The notes beneath the pieces are model-generated. The model was given only the letters and a program-made list of their open reading frames with translations, ran no database searches and had not been told where the DNA came from. A stretch of DNA of 64,000 nucleotides from Clostridia bacterium (GTDB lineage: Bacteria > Bacillota > Clostridia > Oscillospirales > CAG-382). Within the stretch, counting starts at the first letter, position 1. Each line of letters begins with the position of its first letter. Position numbers and translations under genes: made by a program. The stretch is taken from assembly GCA_017399965.1 (NCBI GenBank), contig JAFQAP010000016.1, positions 117,489-181,488 on the forward strand. Reading direction: 5' to 3'. Of the stretch, positions 7,770 to 16,905 are shown piece by piece.

Positions 7770-8828
7770 ATGGCTACAAACGATAAAAAGCTTGACAGTA
7801 AACAGCAAGCGTTGGCAACCGCTCTTGCACAGATAGAAAAACAGTGCGGTAAGGGCTCTATAATGAGACTCGGCGATAATATCGGAATGGAAGTTAAAGC
7901 GGTTCCCACAGGCTCCCTTTCTCTGGATATGGCACTTGGCATAGGCGGTGTGCCCAAAGGACGTATTATTGAAATTTACGGTCCCGAATCTTCCGGTAAG
8001 ACCACTGTTGCTTTACATATAATTTCCGAAGTGCAGAAAGCCGGCGGAGAAGCAGCGTTTATAGATGCTGAGCACGCACTGGACCCCGTATACGCAAAGG
8101 CTCTCGGCGTTGATATTAACTCTCTGCTTGTTTCTCAGCCCGATAATGGTGAGCAGGCTTTGGAGATAACCGAAGCTTTGGTACGCAGCGGAGCTATTGA
8201 AGTAGTCGTGGTTGACTCGGTTGCAGCTCTTGTTCCCAAGAGCGAAATTGACGGCGATATGGGCGCTGCTCATGTCGGCCTTCACGCCCGTCTTATGTCG
8301 CAGGCTTTGAGAAAGCTTTCCGGCGCAATTTCAAAATCCAACTGCATTGTCGTGTTTATAAACCAGCTTCGTGAAAAGGTAGGAGTTGTTTACGGCAACC
8401 CCGAAACCACTACAGGCGGACGTGCTCTTAAGTTCTACGCTTCGGTGCGCATAGATATAAGAAAAGCAGAAGCGATAAAATCCGGCGCGGAAATCGTAGG
8501 TAACCACGTAAAGTGCAAAGTTGTCAAAAATAAAGTTGCTCCTCCCTTCAGAACCGCAGAGTTCGATATTCTTTACGGAAAGGGAATTTCAAAGGAGAGC
8601 GAACTGATCGAGCTCGGTGTTGCTTGCGGAGTTATCGAAAAGAGCGGCAGCTGGTTCTCATATGAGGGAAGCAAGCTTGCACAGGGTAAAGATAATGTCC
8701 GTGATATGCTTACCTCCGATAAATCTCTTGCAGCAGAGATTGAAGAAAAGATCCGTGAAAAGAACGTAGGTGCAAGATTTGATCCTTCCGCTGTGGACGG
8801 ATTTGATGAAGAGGACGGCGAAGAATAA
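7770..8828 (+). CDS. recA: Recombinase RecA
   Basis: 352 residues. RecA forms ATP-dependent filaments on ssDNA for recombination and triggers LexA self-cleavage. Walker [10 protein letters not shown] is at 71-79; the L1/L2 region with [12 protein letters not shown] and the acidic C-terminus ([10 protein letters not shown]) are normal. The ATG at 7770 follows GGAGGA by 7 bases. It overlaps recX by one base (TAATG). Confidence 0.98.
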   Translation: MATNDKKLDSKQQALATALAQIEKQCGKGSIMRLGDNIGMEVKAVPTGSLSLDMALGIGGVPKGRIIEIYGPESSGKTTVALHIISEVQKAGGEAAFIDAEHALDPVYAKALGVDINSLLVSQPDNGEQALEITEALVRSGAIEVVVVDSVAALVPKSEIDGDMGAAHVGLHARLMSQALRKLSGAISKSNCIVVFINQLREKVGVVYGNPETTTGGRALKFYASVRIDIRKAEAIKSGAEIVGNHVKCKVVKNKVAPPFRTAEFDILYGKGISKESELIELGVACGVIEKSGSWFSYEGSKLAQGKDNVRDMLTSDKSLAAEIEEKIREKNVGARFDPSAVDGFDEEDGEE

Positions 8829-9439
8829 TGCTTGTCATCGCCGTACTTGAGAATAAAGAAAAGCGTGAAGTAACGGTAAAATGTTCCGGCGAGAATTATC
8901 TTATAACTCAATCGGACTATAACCATTTTGAAATTGAGGAAGGAGATTTTCTCTCCGATGAAAAAACAGAAGCTCTGGAATATGCCGCGAAAAAGCTTTC
9001 CTGCATAAAATCGGCATTTTCTATGCTTTCGTACAATGACATGTCTTCCGGTAAACTTAAAAGGAAGCTTACACAAAAGTACGAAAAAGAAATAACGGAA
9101 ACGGTTATCCAAATGCTTTTGGAAAGAGGATATCTCAACGACGAAGCGTTGGCACACAGATATGCGGAGAGCTTTTATTCTTCCAAAAAATGGGGGCCTG
9201 CCCGTATAAGGAATGAGCTTTATGCCCGTGGGTTCAGCTCGTCCGATATTAATAACGCTATTGAGCAGTTTGATAATATTGATCACAGCGAAAATATCAG
9301 AGCTTTATTGGAAGCTAAATATTCAAAATCGCAATTATCGGATAGAGATACCGCACGTAAGGCGGCGGCTTATCTCTATCGTCAGGGATACGAATCCTCT
9401 GACATATACGAAATTATAAATATGATTTATCAGGAGTAA
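8828..9439 (+). CDS. recX: RecA regulator RecX
   Basis: 203 residues with three-helix repeats typical of RecX: SYNDMSSGKLKRKLTQKY, LLERGYLNDEALAHRYAESF and GPARIRNELYARGFSSSDI. RecX binds RecA filaments and limits their growth. Translation is coupled to recA by the overlapping TAATG, the usual arrangement. The N-terminal 60 residues are divergent, as in other Clostridia. Confidence 0.92.
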   Translation: MLVIAVLENKEKREVTVKCSGENYLITQSDYNHFEIEEGDFLSDEKTEALEYAAKKLSCIKSAFSMLSYNDMSSGKLKRKLTQKYEKEITETVIQMLLERGYLNDEALAHRYAESFYSSKKWGPARIRNELYARGFSSSDINNAIEQFDNIDHSENIRALLEAKYSKSQLSDRDTARKAAAYLYRQGYESSDIYEIINMIYQE

Positions 9440-9444
9440 CCCAA

Positions 9445-10773
9445 ATGCCCATCAAAGTAGGTTTTGTTTCTCTCGGCTGCCCCAAAAATCTCGTTAATAC
9501 CGAAAATATGCTTGCAATATTGGCACAAAACGGTTTTGAGATAGTTGCAGAAGATGTTGAAGCGGATGTAATTGTTATAAATACCTGCGCGTTTATTGAA
9601 AGTGCAAAGAAAGAAGCTATCGATAACATTCTTGACGTAGCTTGGCTTAAAGAAAACCACACCCTCAAAGGTATCGTTGTTACCGGATGCCTGCCTGAGC
9701 GGTATAAAGAAGAGATACTTAAAGAAATGCCAGAGGTTGACTGTATTCTCGGTACCGGCTCCTTCGGCAATATTTGCGAAGCGGTAAAGGCTGCTTATGA
9801 AGGAAGAAAGTACTCTTCCTTCGAAGATAAGAACACCTGCAACTTAGGCGGTGAGCGTGTTATTACAACTCCCGAATATTTTGCTTATCTGCAGATCGCA
9901 GAAGGTTGCGATAACCACTGTACTTATTGCGTAATTCCCGGTATAAGAGGCCGCTTCAGGAGCAGACCTATGTCCGATATACTTGAGGAAGCGCAAAACC
10001 TTGCAGATCTCGGCGTAAAAGAACTGTGCCTTATTGCGCAGGATACCACCAGATACGGTGAAGATCTTTACGGTGTTTATTCTCTTGATTCCCTCATTCA
10101 CGAAATTTCCCTGATCGAAGGTATTGAATGGATAAGAGTTATGTATTGCTATCCTGATAGAATTACCGACGGTCTTATCAATGAATTTGCAACCAATCCC
10201 AAGCTGGTTAAGTATATAGATATGCCTATTCAGCATATCTCTACTCCTGTTCTCAAGCGTATGAATCGCAGGGACACAGAGGAATCCATACGCAATGTTG
10301 TTAAAAAACTCAGAGATGCCGTTCCCGGTATGTATATAAGAACTACAGTTATTACCGGCTTCCCCGGCGAGACGGATTCGGATTTTGATAAGCTTCTCTC
10401 ATTCATAAAAGAAATTCGTTTTGAACGTCTCGGCGCTTTCATTTATTCAAGAGAAGAAGGAACCCCGGCATACGATATGCCCGATCAGGTTCCCGAAAAG
10501 CTGAAAAGACGCAGATATGATGCTATTATGCGTGAACAAAGGCGTATTCACGATTCTATCAACAAAAACAGTGTAGGCAAGATCATACGGGTTATTAACG
10601 AAGGTTATGATCAGGTTGCCGAAAGCTATTACGGACGTTCCTTTGCAGATGCGCCCGAAATAGACGGAAAGTTATATTATTCTTCTCCCCGCCGTCTCAG
10701 AGAGGGAGAATTCGTTGACGTATTGGTAAACGAAGTTCTTGATTATGATCTCACCGGACGTGTTGTAAAGTAA
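9445..10773 (+). CDS. rimO: Ribosomal protein uS12 (Asp89) methylthiotransferase
   Basis: 442 residues. RimO is a radical-SAM enzyme that adds a methylthio group to an Asp of ribosomal protein S12. Domains in order: UPF0004 with VGFVSLGCPKNLVNTE and CAFIESAKKEAID Cys ligands, radical-SAM core with CDNHCTYCVIPGIRGRFRSR, and a C-terminal TRAM domain. The SLGCPKNLVN start favours RimO over MiaB. It begins 5 bases after recX in a six-gene plus-strand run. Confidence 0.95.
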   Translation: MPIKVGFVSLGCPKNLVNTENMLAILAQNGFEIVAEDVEADVIVINTCAFIESAKKEAIDNILDVAWLKENHTLKGIVVTGCLPERYKEEILKEMPEVDCILGTGSFGNICEAVKAAYEGRKYSSFEDKNTCNLGGERVITTPEYFAYLQIAEGCDNHCTYCVIPGIRGRFRSRPMSDILEEAQNLADLGVKELCLIAQDTTRYGEDLYGVYSLDSLIHEISLIEGIEWIRVMYCYPDRITDGLINEFATNPKLVKYIDMPIQHISTPVLKRMNRRDTEESIRNVVKKLRDAVPGMYIRTTVITGFPGETDSDFDKLLSFIKEIRFERLGAFIYSREEGTPAYDMPDQVPEKLKRRRYDAIMREQRRIHDSINKNSVGKIIRVINEGYDQVAESYYGRSFADAPEIDGKLYYSSPRRLREGEFVDVLVNEVLDYDLTGRVVK

Positions 10774-10785
10774 GAGGTTTGATAA

Positions 10786-11400
10786 ATGAAGTTTAATACC
10801 CCAAACAAACTTACTATTTTCAGAATAGTGCTCATACCGTTCTTTATGGTCTTTCTGCTTTACAATATCTTTGGCGGTGAAAAAGAGATGTTGTGCAGGA
10901 TAGTTTCTGCCGCTATATTTATAATAGCTTCGGTTACGGATTTTCTGGACGGGTACCTTGCCCGTAAGAACGGTCAGATCACCAATTTCGGAAAATTTAT
11001 GGATCCTTTGGCAGATAAATTTCTCATTTTCGGAGCTATCGTTGCGATACTTGCATCTGATTTTGCAATTTCCGATGGCAGCATAATCTCCCAAGAGGTA
11101 TTGCACCAAGCCTTCCTTTGGTCGGGCATTATAGTTATATTCAGAGAACTTGCCGTTACTTCCATGCGCCTTGTCGTAAACAACGCATCCGGCATTGTTG
11201 TTTCTGCAAATATGCTCGGAAAGATCAAAACCAATACACAGATAGTTTGTGTTTGCTGTATAATTCTCGAGCCTATTCTTTTACCGTTTTGCGGTAATTT
11301 GATATCTTTTATTTCCTGCATTGTCATGACCGTATTCACACTTTGGTCAGGACTCTCATATCTTAAGGCGTATTGGCCCTATATAAAATCTGACAGTTAA
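10786..11400 (+). CDS. pgsA: CDP-diacylglycerol--glycerol-3-phosphate phosphatidyltransferase
   Basis: 204 residues, integral membrane. The CDP-alcohol phosphatidyltransferase signature is complete: DFLDGYLARKNGQITNFGKF followed by MDPLADK, giving the DG-x2-AR-x8-G-x3-D-x3-D metal site. The opening NTPNKLTIFRIVLIPFF is typical of PgsA, which commits CDP-DAG to phosphatidylglycerol. The family also includes cardiolipin and phosphatidylserine synthases, but order rimO-pgsA is the usual Firmicute one. Confidence 0.93.
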   Translation: MKFNTPNKLTIFRIVLIPFFMVFLLYNIFGGEKEMLCRIVSAAIFIIASVTDFLDGYLARKNGQITNFGKFMDPLADKFLIFGAIVAILASDFAISDGSIISQEVLHQAFLWSGIIVIFRELAVTSMRLVVNNASGIVVSANMLGKIKTNTQIVCVCCIILEPILLPFCGNLISFISCIVMTVFTLWSGLSYLKAYWPYIKSDS

Positions 11401-11411
11401 AGAGGCATTCT

Positions 11412-12845
11412 ATGAAGCTTTATAACTCACTTACACGAACAAAAGATGAATTCCGGACTCACGTTCCGGGAAAAGTATCTATGTATACCTGCGGTCCTAC
11501 CGTTTATCATTTTGCCCATATCGGAAATCTTCGTTCCTATATAATGGAAGATGTGCTTGAAAAGTATCTGGCTTATTCGGGCTATGACGTTACCAGAACC
11601 ATGAATATCACCGATGTTGGACACCTCACTTCGGACGGTGATACCGGCGATGATAAAATGATAAAAAGCGCACAGCGGGAGCATAAATCTGTTATGGAGA
11701 TTGCACGTTTTTATACGGATGCTTTCTTTTCCGATTGTGAAAAGCTTAATATCAAAAAGCCGGAATACGTTGTTCCTGCCACCGATTGTATAGAAGATTT
11801 TATAAACATGGTTTCAAAGCTGCTTGCAGAAGGCTATGCCTATGAAGCAGGCGGAAACGTTTATTTCGATACTTCCAAGCTTGAAAATTACTATGTTTTC
11901 AACAAGCACGATGCCGATAATCTTGAAGAAGGTGTTAGAGAGGGCGTAGGTGTTGACAGCAATAAAAAAACAAAGACAGACTTTGTTTTGTGGTTTACCA
12001 AATCAAAATTTGAAGATCAGGAATTAAAGTGGGACAGCCCCTGGGGTTACGGTTATCCCGGCTGGCATATTGAATGCTCCGCTATATCCGTTAAAACCTT
12101 GGGTGAATATCTTGATATTCACTGCGGAGGTATCGATAACGCTTTTCCTCACCACACCAACGAGATCGCCCAGAGCGAAGCTTATTTGGGACATCCCTGG
12201 TGCAAGCATTGGTTCCACGTTCTTCACCTTAATACTGCAAACGGCAAGATGAGCAAATCCTCCGGCAAAGCTCTTACGCTTTCATTGCTTGAGGAAAACG
12301 GATATGATCCTCTTGTGTACCGTTTCTTCTGTCTGCAATCCCACTACCGTAAAAACCTTGTTTTCTCTTGGGAAGGTCTTGATAATGCCGTTATCGCATA
12401 CAACAAGTTGGTTGCAAAGATCGCATCTTTGAATCCTGTAGGCGAAGTGGACGAAAACGATTTCAACGCTGTCAAAGCAGGCTTTGTAGCCGCTATGGAC
12501 AATGATCTTAACACTTCTTTGGCTATAACCGCAGTATATGATGCGTTAAAGGCAAAAGTTTCCGATTCAACAAAGATCGCACTCATAAAGGATTATGAAA
12601 AGGTTCTTTCTCTCGGCTTGATGAATGCTGTTGAAAAATATAAAGATGATCTTAAAAAGCAGGCGGAAGCGGAGGAAGCTTCCGTAAGCGATGAAGATAA
12701 GCCTATTATCGAGCTTGTAAACAAGCGTGCCGAGGCTAAAAAGGCAAAGAATTTTGCCCTTGCCGACAGTATACGCGATCAGTTAAAGGATATGGGAATA
12801 GTCGTTGAGGATACCTCTCAAGGACCTAAGTGGAAGCGCATATGA
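11412..12845 (+). CDS. cysS: Cysteinyl-tRNA synthetase
   Basis: 477 residues, class I synthetase. HIGH-like motif is HFAHIGNLR, the zinc ligands include Cys in MYTCGPTVY and the CSAIS block, and KMSKSSG is the KMSKS loop. A charged C-terminal part with an Ala/Lys-rich helix binds tRNA. The stop overlaps the start of the mini-RNase III gene (ATGA), a conserved cysS-mrnC pairing in Firmicutes. Confidence 0.97.
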   Translation: MKLYNSLTRTKDEFRTHVPGKVSMYTCGPTVYHFAHIGNLRSYIMEDVLEKYLAYSGYDVTRTMNITDVGHLTSDGDTGDDKMIKSAQREHKSVMEIARFYTDAFFSDCEKLNIKKPEYVVPATDCIEDFINMVSKLLAEGYAYEAGGNVYFDTSKLENYYVFNKHDADNLEEGVREGVGVDSNKKTKTDFVLWFTKSKFEDQELKWDSPWGYGYPGWHIECSAISVKTLGEYLDIHCGGIDNAFPHHTNEIAQSEAYLGHPWCKHWFHVLHLNTANGKMSKSSGKALTLSLLEENGYDPLVYRFFCLQSHYRKNLVFSWEGLDNAVIAYNKLVAKIASLNPVGEVDENDFNAVKAGFVAAMDNDLNTSLAITAVYDALKAKVSDSTKIALIKDYEKVLSLGLMNAVEKYKDDLKKQAEAEEASVSDEDKPIIELVNKRAEAKKAKNFALADSIRDQLKDMGIVVEDTSQGPKWKRI

Positions 12846-13225
12846 ATGTAAATGAATACAGCCCTCTTGCGCTTGCTTATCTTGGTGATGCGTATTACGA
12901 ACTTTTGGTGCGCGCCCATTTGCTGGAGCTGGGAAATATGCCTACGTCCGAACTTAACAAACGGGCCAAGGAATACGTTACCGCTGTTAAGCAAAGCGGT
13001 ATGGTGGATATGTTGCTACCCCATTTAAACGAAACCGAGCTTGCCGCATATAAAAGGGGTAGAAATGCACATTCCGCACACACGCCCAAAAGTGCGGCAG
13101 CCGTTCAGTACAGACGTGCTACCGGCCTTGAAAGTTTGTTCGGCTATCTATACGTTAAGGGTGAAACCGAGCGTGCTACGGAACTGTTCAATTTGTTGGT
13201 TTTAGGAGGAAATGGAAATGTTTGA
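12842..13225 (+). CDS. mrnC: Mini-ribonuclease III
   Basis: 127 residues containing only the RNase III catalytic domain, with LAYLGDAYYELLVR at the front carrying the conserved Asp and Glu. MrnC matures 23S rRNA ends as a dimer. The ATG at 12842 overlaps the cysS stop by four bases; a start four codons earlier lies inside cysS and has no ribosome site. The end overlaps lexA by 8 bases. Confidence 0.93.
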   Translation: MNVNEYSPLALAYLGDAYYELLVRAHLLELGNMPTSELNKRAKEYVTAVKQSGMVDMLLPHLNETELAAYKRGRNAHSAHTPKSAAAVQYRRATGLESLFGYLYVKGETERATELFNLLVLGGNGNV

Positions 13226-13820
13226 CCTCACCGAAAACGAAAGAAATGTCTATGAGTTTATACAGGAGAAGATTACATACGATGGATACGCACCTTCTGT
13301 CCGCGATATCGGTGCGGCTTTAGGCATTCGCTCCACTTCCACTGTACACGCTTATATGCGTCGTTTGGAAGAAAAGGGGTATATCCAGAAAGAACAGGGA
13401 AAAAGCCGTGCTGTCAAAATAGAGCGCAAAGGTGAGCCTGATAAAATGCTTCGTGTTCCCATTTTGGGAAAAGTAGCCGCAGGTGTGCCTATTACTGCCA
13501 TACAAACTTGTGAAGGGTACGTGGATTATCCTGCCAGTATGTCCCGTGGCAACGGCAATTTATTTGCTTTGCGCGTCGAGGGCGAAAGTATGATAAACGC
13601 CGGCATTCTTGACGGCGATATAGTTATCGTTGAAAATCGCCGCTATGCGGAGGACGGCGAGATAGTTGTGGCTTTAATAGACGATGAAGCAACCGTGAAA
13701 CGCTTTTTCCGCGAAAAAAACAGAGTAAGGCTTCAGCCGGAGAATTCCAAAATGAAGCCTATCTACACTACAGACGTAGTAGTTTTGGGTGTAGTAATTG
13801 CAAATTTCAGATTTTATTAA
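13218..13820 (+). CDS. lexA: SOS repressor LexA
   Basis: 200 residues. A winged helix-turn-helix (APSVRDIGAALGIRSTST, recognition helix VHAYMRRL) is followed by the S24 peptidase domain with the Ala88-Gly89 cleavage site in VAAGV, nucleophile Ser124 in EGESM and general base Lys161 in ATVKRF. All catalytic residues are intact. Start 13218 is chosen because AGGAGG (13204-13209) is 8 bases away; the ATG at 13212 is too close. I see no LexA box in the 200 bases before it. Confidence 0.96.
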   Translation: MFDLTENERNVYEFIQEKITYDGYAPSVRDIGAALGIRSTSTVHAYMRRLEEKGYIQKEQGKSRAVKIERKGEPDKMLRVPILGKVAAGVPITAIQTCEGYVDYPASMSRGNGNLFALRVEGESMINAGILDGDIVIVENRRYAEDGEIVVALIDDEATVKRFFREKNRVRLQPENSKMKPIYTTDVVVLGVVIANFRFY

Positions 13821-13828
13821 TTTTGTTA

Positions 13829-13857
13829 TTGACAAACGCCCGATAATGTGGTATTCT
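13829..13857 (+). promoter_or_regulatory. Promoter of tRNA-Lys
   Basis: TTGACA (13829-13834), 17 bases, TATTCT (13852-13857), starting 9 bases after the lexA stop and 18 bases before the tRNA. Confidence 0.75.
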
Positions 13858-13874
13858 TATCGGGCGGTCTGAAT

Positions 13875-13950
13875 GATCCATTAGCTCAGCCGGTAGAGCA
13901 CATGACTTTTAATCATGGTGTCCGGAGTTCGATTCTCCGATGGATCACCA
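13875..13950 (+). tRNA. tRNA-Lys (anticodon TTT)
   Basis: A perfect cloverleaf: acceptor GATCCAT/ATGGATC, D stem GCTC/GAGC, anticodon stem CATGA/TCATG around CTTTTAA, T stem CGGAG/CTCCG with TTCGATT loop, discriminator A and encoded CCA. Confidence 0.98.
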
Positions 13951-13952
13951 CA

Positions 13953-13990
13953 CAGGTGCCGAACGGTGTTCGGCACCTGCTTTTTATTTT
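13953..13990 (+). terminator. Intrinsic terminator after tRNA-Lys
   Basis: A perfect 12-bp stem (CAGGTGCCGAAC/GTTCGGCACCTG) followed by CTTTTTATTTTTT. Confidence 0.92.
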
Positions 13991-14006
13991 TTAAAAGGTG
14001 TCTGAA

Positions 14007-14402
14007 ATGTATTCAAAAAAAGCAAAAATTACACAAGCGGTGTTCGAAGCGTTGTTACCTGTATGTTTCACGCTTATTTCTTCCTTTAATCTCGATATAA
14101 ATGTTGTGTATCTTTTTGCTCTTTTTATATTATTTTATTGTGTTCCTTTTTTTTACACATCTTATAAACTTCGCCACGGTGCGGACGATACGATAAAATC
14201 CTGTGTTATTCATGATCTGCTGTTTGTCTTTTTGCCGTTTTCGGTTTCCGCAGTGCTTACAGATGTTGCCGTATCTGTTTTTTCCGGCGGACAGAGCTGG
14301 ACCGGAATGGCGTCTTTGATTTTTGTTATCGCATCCGTTATAATTACATTAATATTTTGGCTAAAATATTTATTAGACAAAAAATTCAATAACCGCCCTT
14401 AG
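14007..14402 (+). CDS. Small membrane protein of unknown function
   Basis: 131 residues with about four hydrophobic helices (near residues 12-30, 35-52, 72-92 and 103-120) and basic ends, so an inner-membrane protein. I do not recognise the family. AAAAGGTG lies 7 bases before the ATG. It lies between two tRNA genes and its last ten bases, including the TAG stop, form the 5' acceptor strand of the tRNA-Arg gene. No promoter stands out, so it may be read by leak through the tRNA-Lys terminator. Confidence 0.6.
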   Translation: MYSKKAKITQAVFEALLPVCFTLISSFNLDINVVYLFALFILFYCVPFFYTSYKLRHGADDTIKSCVIHDLLFVFLPFSVSAVLTDVAVSVFSGGQSWTGMASLIFVIASVIITLIFWLKYLLDKKFNNRP

Positions 14403-14470
14403 CTCAGCCCGGATAGAGTACCGGATTCCGATTCCGATGGTCGAGGGTTCGAATCCCCCAGGGCGGGCCA
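14393..14470 (+). tRNA. tRNA-Arg (anticodon CCG)
   Basis: Acceptor CCGCCCT/AGGGCGG pairs perfectly, D stem GCTC/GAGT has one G-T pair, loop TTCCGAT gives anticodon CCG, and GCCA is encoded at the 3' end. Two mismatches occur: C27 x A43 in the anticodon stem and A50 x C64 in the T stem. It still looks like a usable tRNA reading CGG codons, but less robust than the other tRNAs in the window. Confidence 0.9.
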
Positions 14471-14514
14471 AAAAGAAACGACAATTTTCTTTCAGAAGAT
14501 CGTCGTTTCTTTTT
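14470..14514 (+). terminator. Intrinsic terminator after tRNA-Arg
   Basis: A 13-bp stem (AAAAAGAAACGAC/GTCGTTTCTTTTT) with an 19-base loop, starting at the CCA end of the tRNA and ending in T residues. Confidence 0.75.
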
Positions 14515-14582
14515 GTTCTCTTCGATCTTATCTTTTAGTTCTTCTCTCTTCTCTCAAATTGTCGTTTCCGGATACAAGATAA

Positions 14583-14738
14583 GAGGGAAGAGATGGAAGA
14601 AAAGGTGGGTATTGGATCACGCTTCTGAAAAGAACAAATCTGATAGAATATAACTTTGATGGACTCCTATCTCTTGCTGAAGAAATTAAGAGAATGCTGA
14701 TCGTATCCTTAAATACCGCAAAGGAGAACGCAAAATGA
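14583..14738 (+). pseudogene. Remnant of a four-helix-bundle (S23-like) protein gene
   Basis: The stretch 14607-14738 codes for GYWITLLKRTNLIEYNF and then AEEIKRMLIVSLNTAKENAK before a TGA. This resembles the last third of the four-helix-bundle family found in 23S rRNA intervening sequences and many Bacteria, where EYWL.LL and a closing helix with TAKEN-like ends are typical. The first two helices are missing; a neighbouring frame (KREEMEEKVG) suggests a frameshift at about 14605. There is no start codon or ribosome site. The rest of 14515-14799 contains nothing I can assign. Confidence 0.5.
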
Positions 14739-14799
14739 TATACATAAAAGCGTTGCTTTTATTTTTTGTTCGTGTTATAATCTGCGTGAGGTGGTATTT

Positions 14800-15195
14800 G
14801 TGGAAAAGATCTGGACAGAAATGTATGAAGCCGCAAAGGCTGTGCTGAATGAACGCAGAATATCCGAATACGTTACCTGTGGGGAAGTGGCTGCTGCAAT
14901 ATGTTCAAAATCCGGCAGGATATATACAGGCGTGTGCGTAGATACCTGTTCCACTCTCGGCATCTGCGCAGAAAGAAACGCCATCTTTAATATGATCACC
15001 AATGGCGAACAAGAAATTGACAAGGTGATCTGTATCCTTCCCGATGGTTCCAACGGGGCGCCCTGTGGTGCCTGCCGTGAACTTATGGTTCAGCTAATGG
15101 CGGGAAAGTATTATGATATTGAAATTATGCTTGATTATTCTGCTTCCCGTATTGTTAAGCTTGGTGAAATAACTCCCGAATGGTGGATAAAATAA
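14800..15195 (+). CDS. Cytidine deaminase family protein
   Basis: 131 residues with the zinc-dependent deaminase motifs CAERNAIF (Cys ligand plus catalytic Glu) and PCGACRELM (two Cys ligands). The Cys-Ala-Glu form is that of bacterial tetrameric cytidine deaminases, but blasticidin-S deaminases share it, so the substrate is probably cytidine but not proven. The GTG at 14800 is 5 bases after AGGTGG; an earlier GTG overlaps that site. Confidence 0.8.
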   Translation: MEKIWTEMYEAAKAVLNERRISEYVTCGEVAAAICSKSGRIYTGVCVDTCSTLGICAERNAIFNMITNGEQEIDKVICILPDGSNGAPCGACRELMVQLMAGKYYDIEIMLDYSASRIVKLGEITPEWWIK

Positions 15196-15214
15196 AATTT
15201 GAGGGTGCAATAAT

Positions 15215-16861
15215 ATGATTAGATTTAAATGTATCTCCGCGTTGGAAAAATGTTTTTGGGATGAAGATATAAACCAAAAGAAAGAATATCTTAACGCAAG
15301 TGTGCTTAAAAACGACAAGCTATCGTTTCAAATATGCTTTTCTTCGGACGAAGAAGTTCCCGGTGGGAAATTAGTTTGCAATACTGTGGTGGAATCAGAA
15401 ATATCTGATTACGTGCGCCTTTCTTCTGTTCATCATGTTCCATCTTTAATGCCTGTATTCAGGGAATGGAACGATGATAACTATCTCCGGAAGGAACCCG
15501 GATTATATCCCGATCTTCTTATTCCTTTATCTGACAATCCTAATATTTACGTTGCTTCCAAACAGCTGAATTCACTTTGGGTGGATATTGACGTTCCCTC
15601 AGATGCAGTTAGCGGCGAATACGATGTTACCGTTAAATTTAAAAAGACTGACGGGGAAGAGGTTGGAGCTTGTAAGTTTACTGTTAAAATTTGTAACGCA
15701 GTTCTCCCCAAACAAAAGCTTATCTATACTCAATGGTTCCATAGCGATTGCCTTGCCAATTATTATAATGTAGATGTTTTTTCGGAAAAATACTGGGAGA
15801 TAGTAAGAAACTTTATTCGCACTGCTGTTGAAAACGGCATCAATATGATACTCACGCCTGTGTTTACTCCGGCTTTGGATACTGCAGTTGGGCACGAAAG
15901 GCTTACCGTTCAACTTGTTCAGATAAAGAAAGTAAACGATAATTATTATTTTGACTTTTCTTTGCTTGAAAAATGGATAGACCTATGCTCTTCTGAAGGT
16001 ATTGAGTATTTTGAAATAGCGCACTTTTTCACACAATGGGGCGCCGCTCATGCACCAAAGATCGTAGCTGAAATTGACGGAAAAACACAAAAAATATTCG
16101 GTTGGGAAACAGATGCCTGCTGTACTGAATACGTGGACTTCCTGAACCAATTTATCAAGGAACTGCGCGCTTTTCTATCTTTGAAAAATATTGAAGATAA
16201 GTGTGTTTTTCATATTTCGGACGAACCGTCTGCGGCACAGCTTGAAAGCTATAAAAACGCTAAGAATACAGTTGCCAAAGCACTTAGCGGATGCAAGATA
16301 ATAGATGCGCTTTCCAACTACGAATTTTATTCTTCCGGTGTTGTCGATAATCCTGTAGTGGCAACAGACCATATTCAGCCTTTTATCGATAACAACGTCG
16401 AAAACCTATGGACATATTATTGCTGTGGTGAGTGCGTTAACGTATCCAACAGGTTTTTATCTATGCCTTCCGCCCGTAACAGAATTATCGGTCTACAGAT
16501 GTTCAGATACAATATAAAGGGCTTTTTGCACTGGGGGTATAACTTTTATAACAACCAATATTCAATAGCACCAATCGACCCTTATCGCACTACGGACGGG
16601 GAATTCTTTGCACCCTCCGGAGACACCTTCAGCGTTTACCCTGCGCCCGGGGGCAAGGCTTATGAAACGATACATCTGTGCGTATTTACTCAGGCTTTAC
16701 GTGATATTCGCGCCCTTGAAGCGTTGGCAGATAAGATCGGCAGAGATGCGGTAAACCAAATTATAGATTCAAAAGCGGGATATCTTTTGACCTTCAGCGA
16801 ATATCCCAAAAACGATGAGTTTATTTTGGAACTGCGTGAACAGGTTAATAAGTTATTGTGA
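15215..16861 (+). CDS. DUF4091 (GH123-like) protein
   Basis: 548 residues. An N-terminal beta-rich part (about 1-165) leads to a TIM-barrel-like region with FHISDEPSA around residue 330, where the adjacent Asp-Glu matches the catalytic pair of GH123 beta-N-acetylgalactosaminidases and their DUF4091 relatives. WGYNFYNNQY near residue 440 and YPAPGG near 475 are also typical of DUF4091. No signal peptide, so it acts inside the cell, possibly on imported oligosaccharides or glycosphingolipid-type sugars. Function by family only. Confidence 0.7.
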   Translation: MIRFKCISALEKCFWDEDINQKKEYLNASVLKNDKLSFQICFSSDEEVPGGKLVCNTVVESEISDYVRLSSVHHVPSLMPVFREWNDDNYLRKEPGLYPDLLIPLSDNPNIYVASKQLNSLWVDIDVPSDAVSGEYDVTVKFKKTDGEEVGACKFTVKICNAVLPKQKLIYTQWFHSDCLANYYNVDVFSEKYWEIVRNFIRTAVENGINMILTPVFTPALDTAVGHERLTVQLVQIKKVNDNYYFDFSLLEKWIDLCSSEGIEYFEIAHFFTQWGAAHAPKIVAEIDGKTQKIFGWETDACCTEYVDFLNQFIKELRAFLSLKNIEDKCVFHISDEPSAAQLESYKNAKNTVAKALSGCKIIDALSNYEFYSSGVVDNPVVATDHIQPFIDNNVENLWTYYCCGECVNVSNRFLSMPSARNRIIGLQMFRYNIKGFLHWGYNFYNNQYSIAPIDPYRTTDGEFFAPSGDTFSVYPAPGGKAYETIHLCVFTQALRDIRALEALADKIGRDAVNQIIDSKAGYLLTFSEYPKNDEFILELREQVNKLL

Positions 16862-16863
16862 TC

Positions 16864-16899
16864 AAAAAAATCTCTTGGTTTGAAGCCAAGAGATTTTTT
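16864..16899. terminator. Bidirectional terminator
   Basis: A stem of about 14 bp (AAAAAATCTCTTGG/CCAAGAGATTTTTT) with A and T flanks works on both strands and separates the DUF4091 gene from the convergent kinase-like gene. Confidence 0.85.
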
Positions 16900-16905
16900 A
16901 AATAA

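Noticed and set aside
13955..13979. GAAC...GTTC as a second LexA box
   Set aside because: Only three bases separate the halves and the sequence is the loop-proximal part of the tRNA-Lys terminator.
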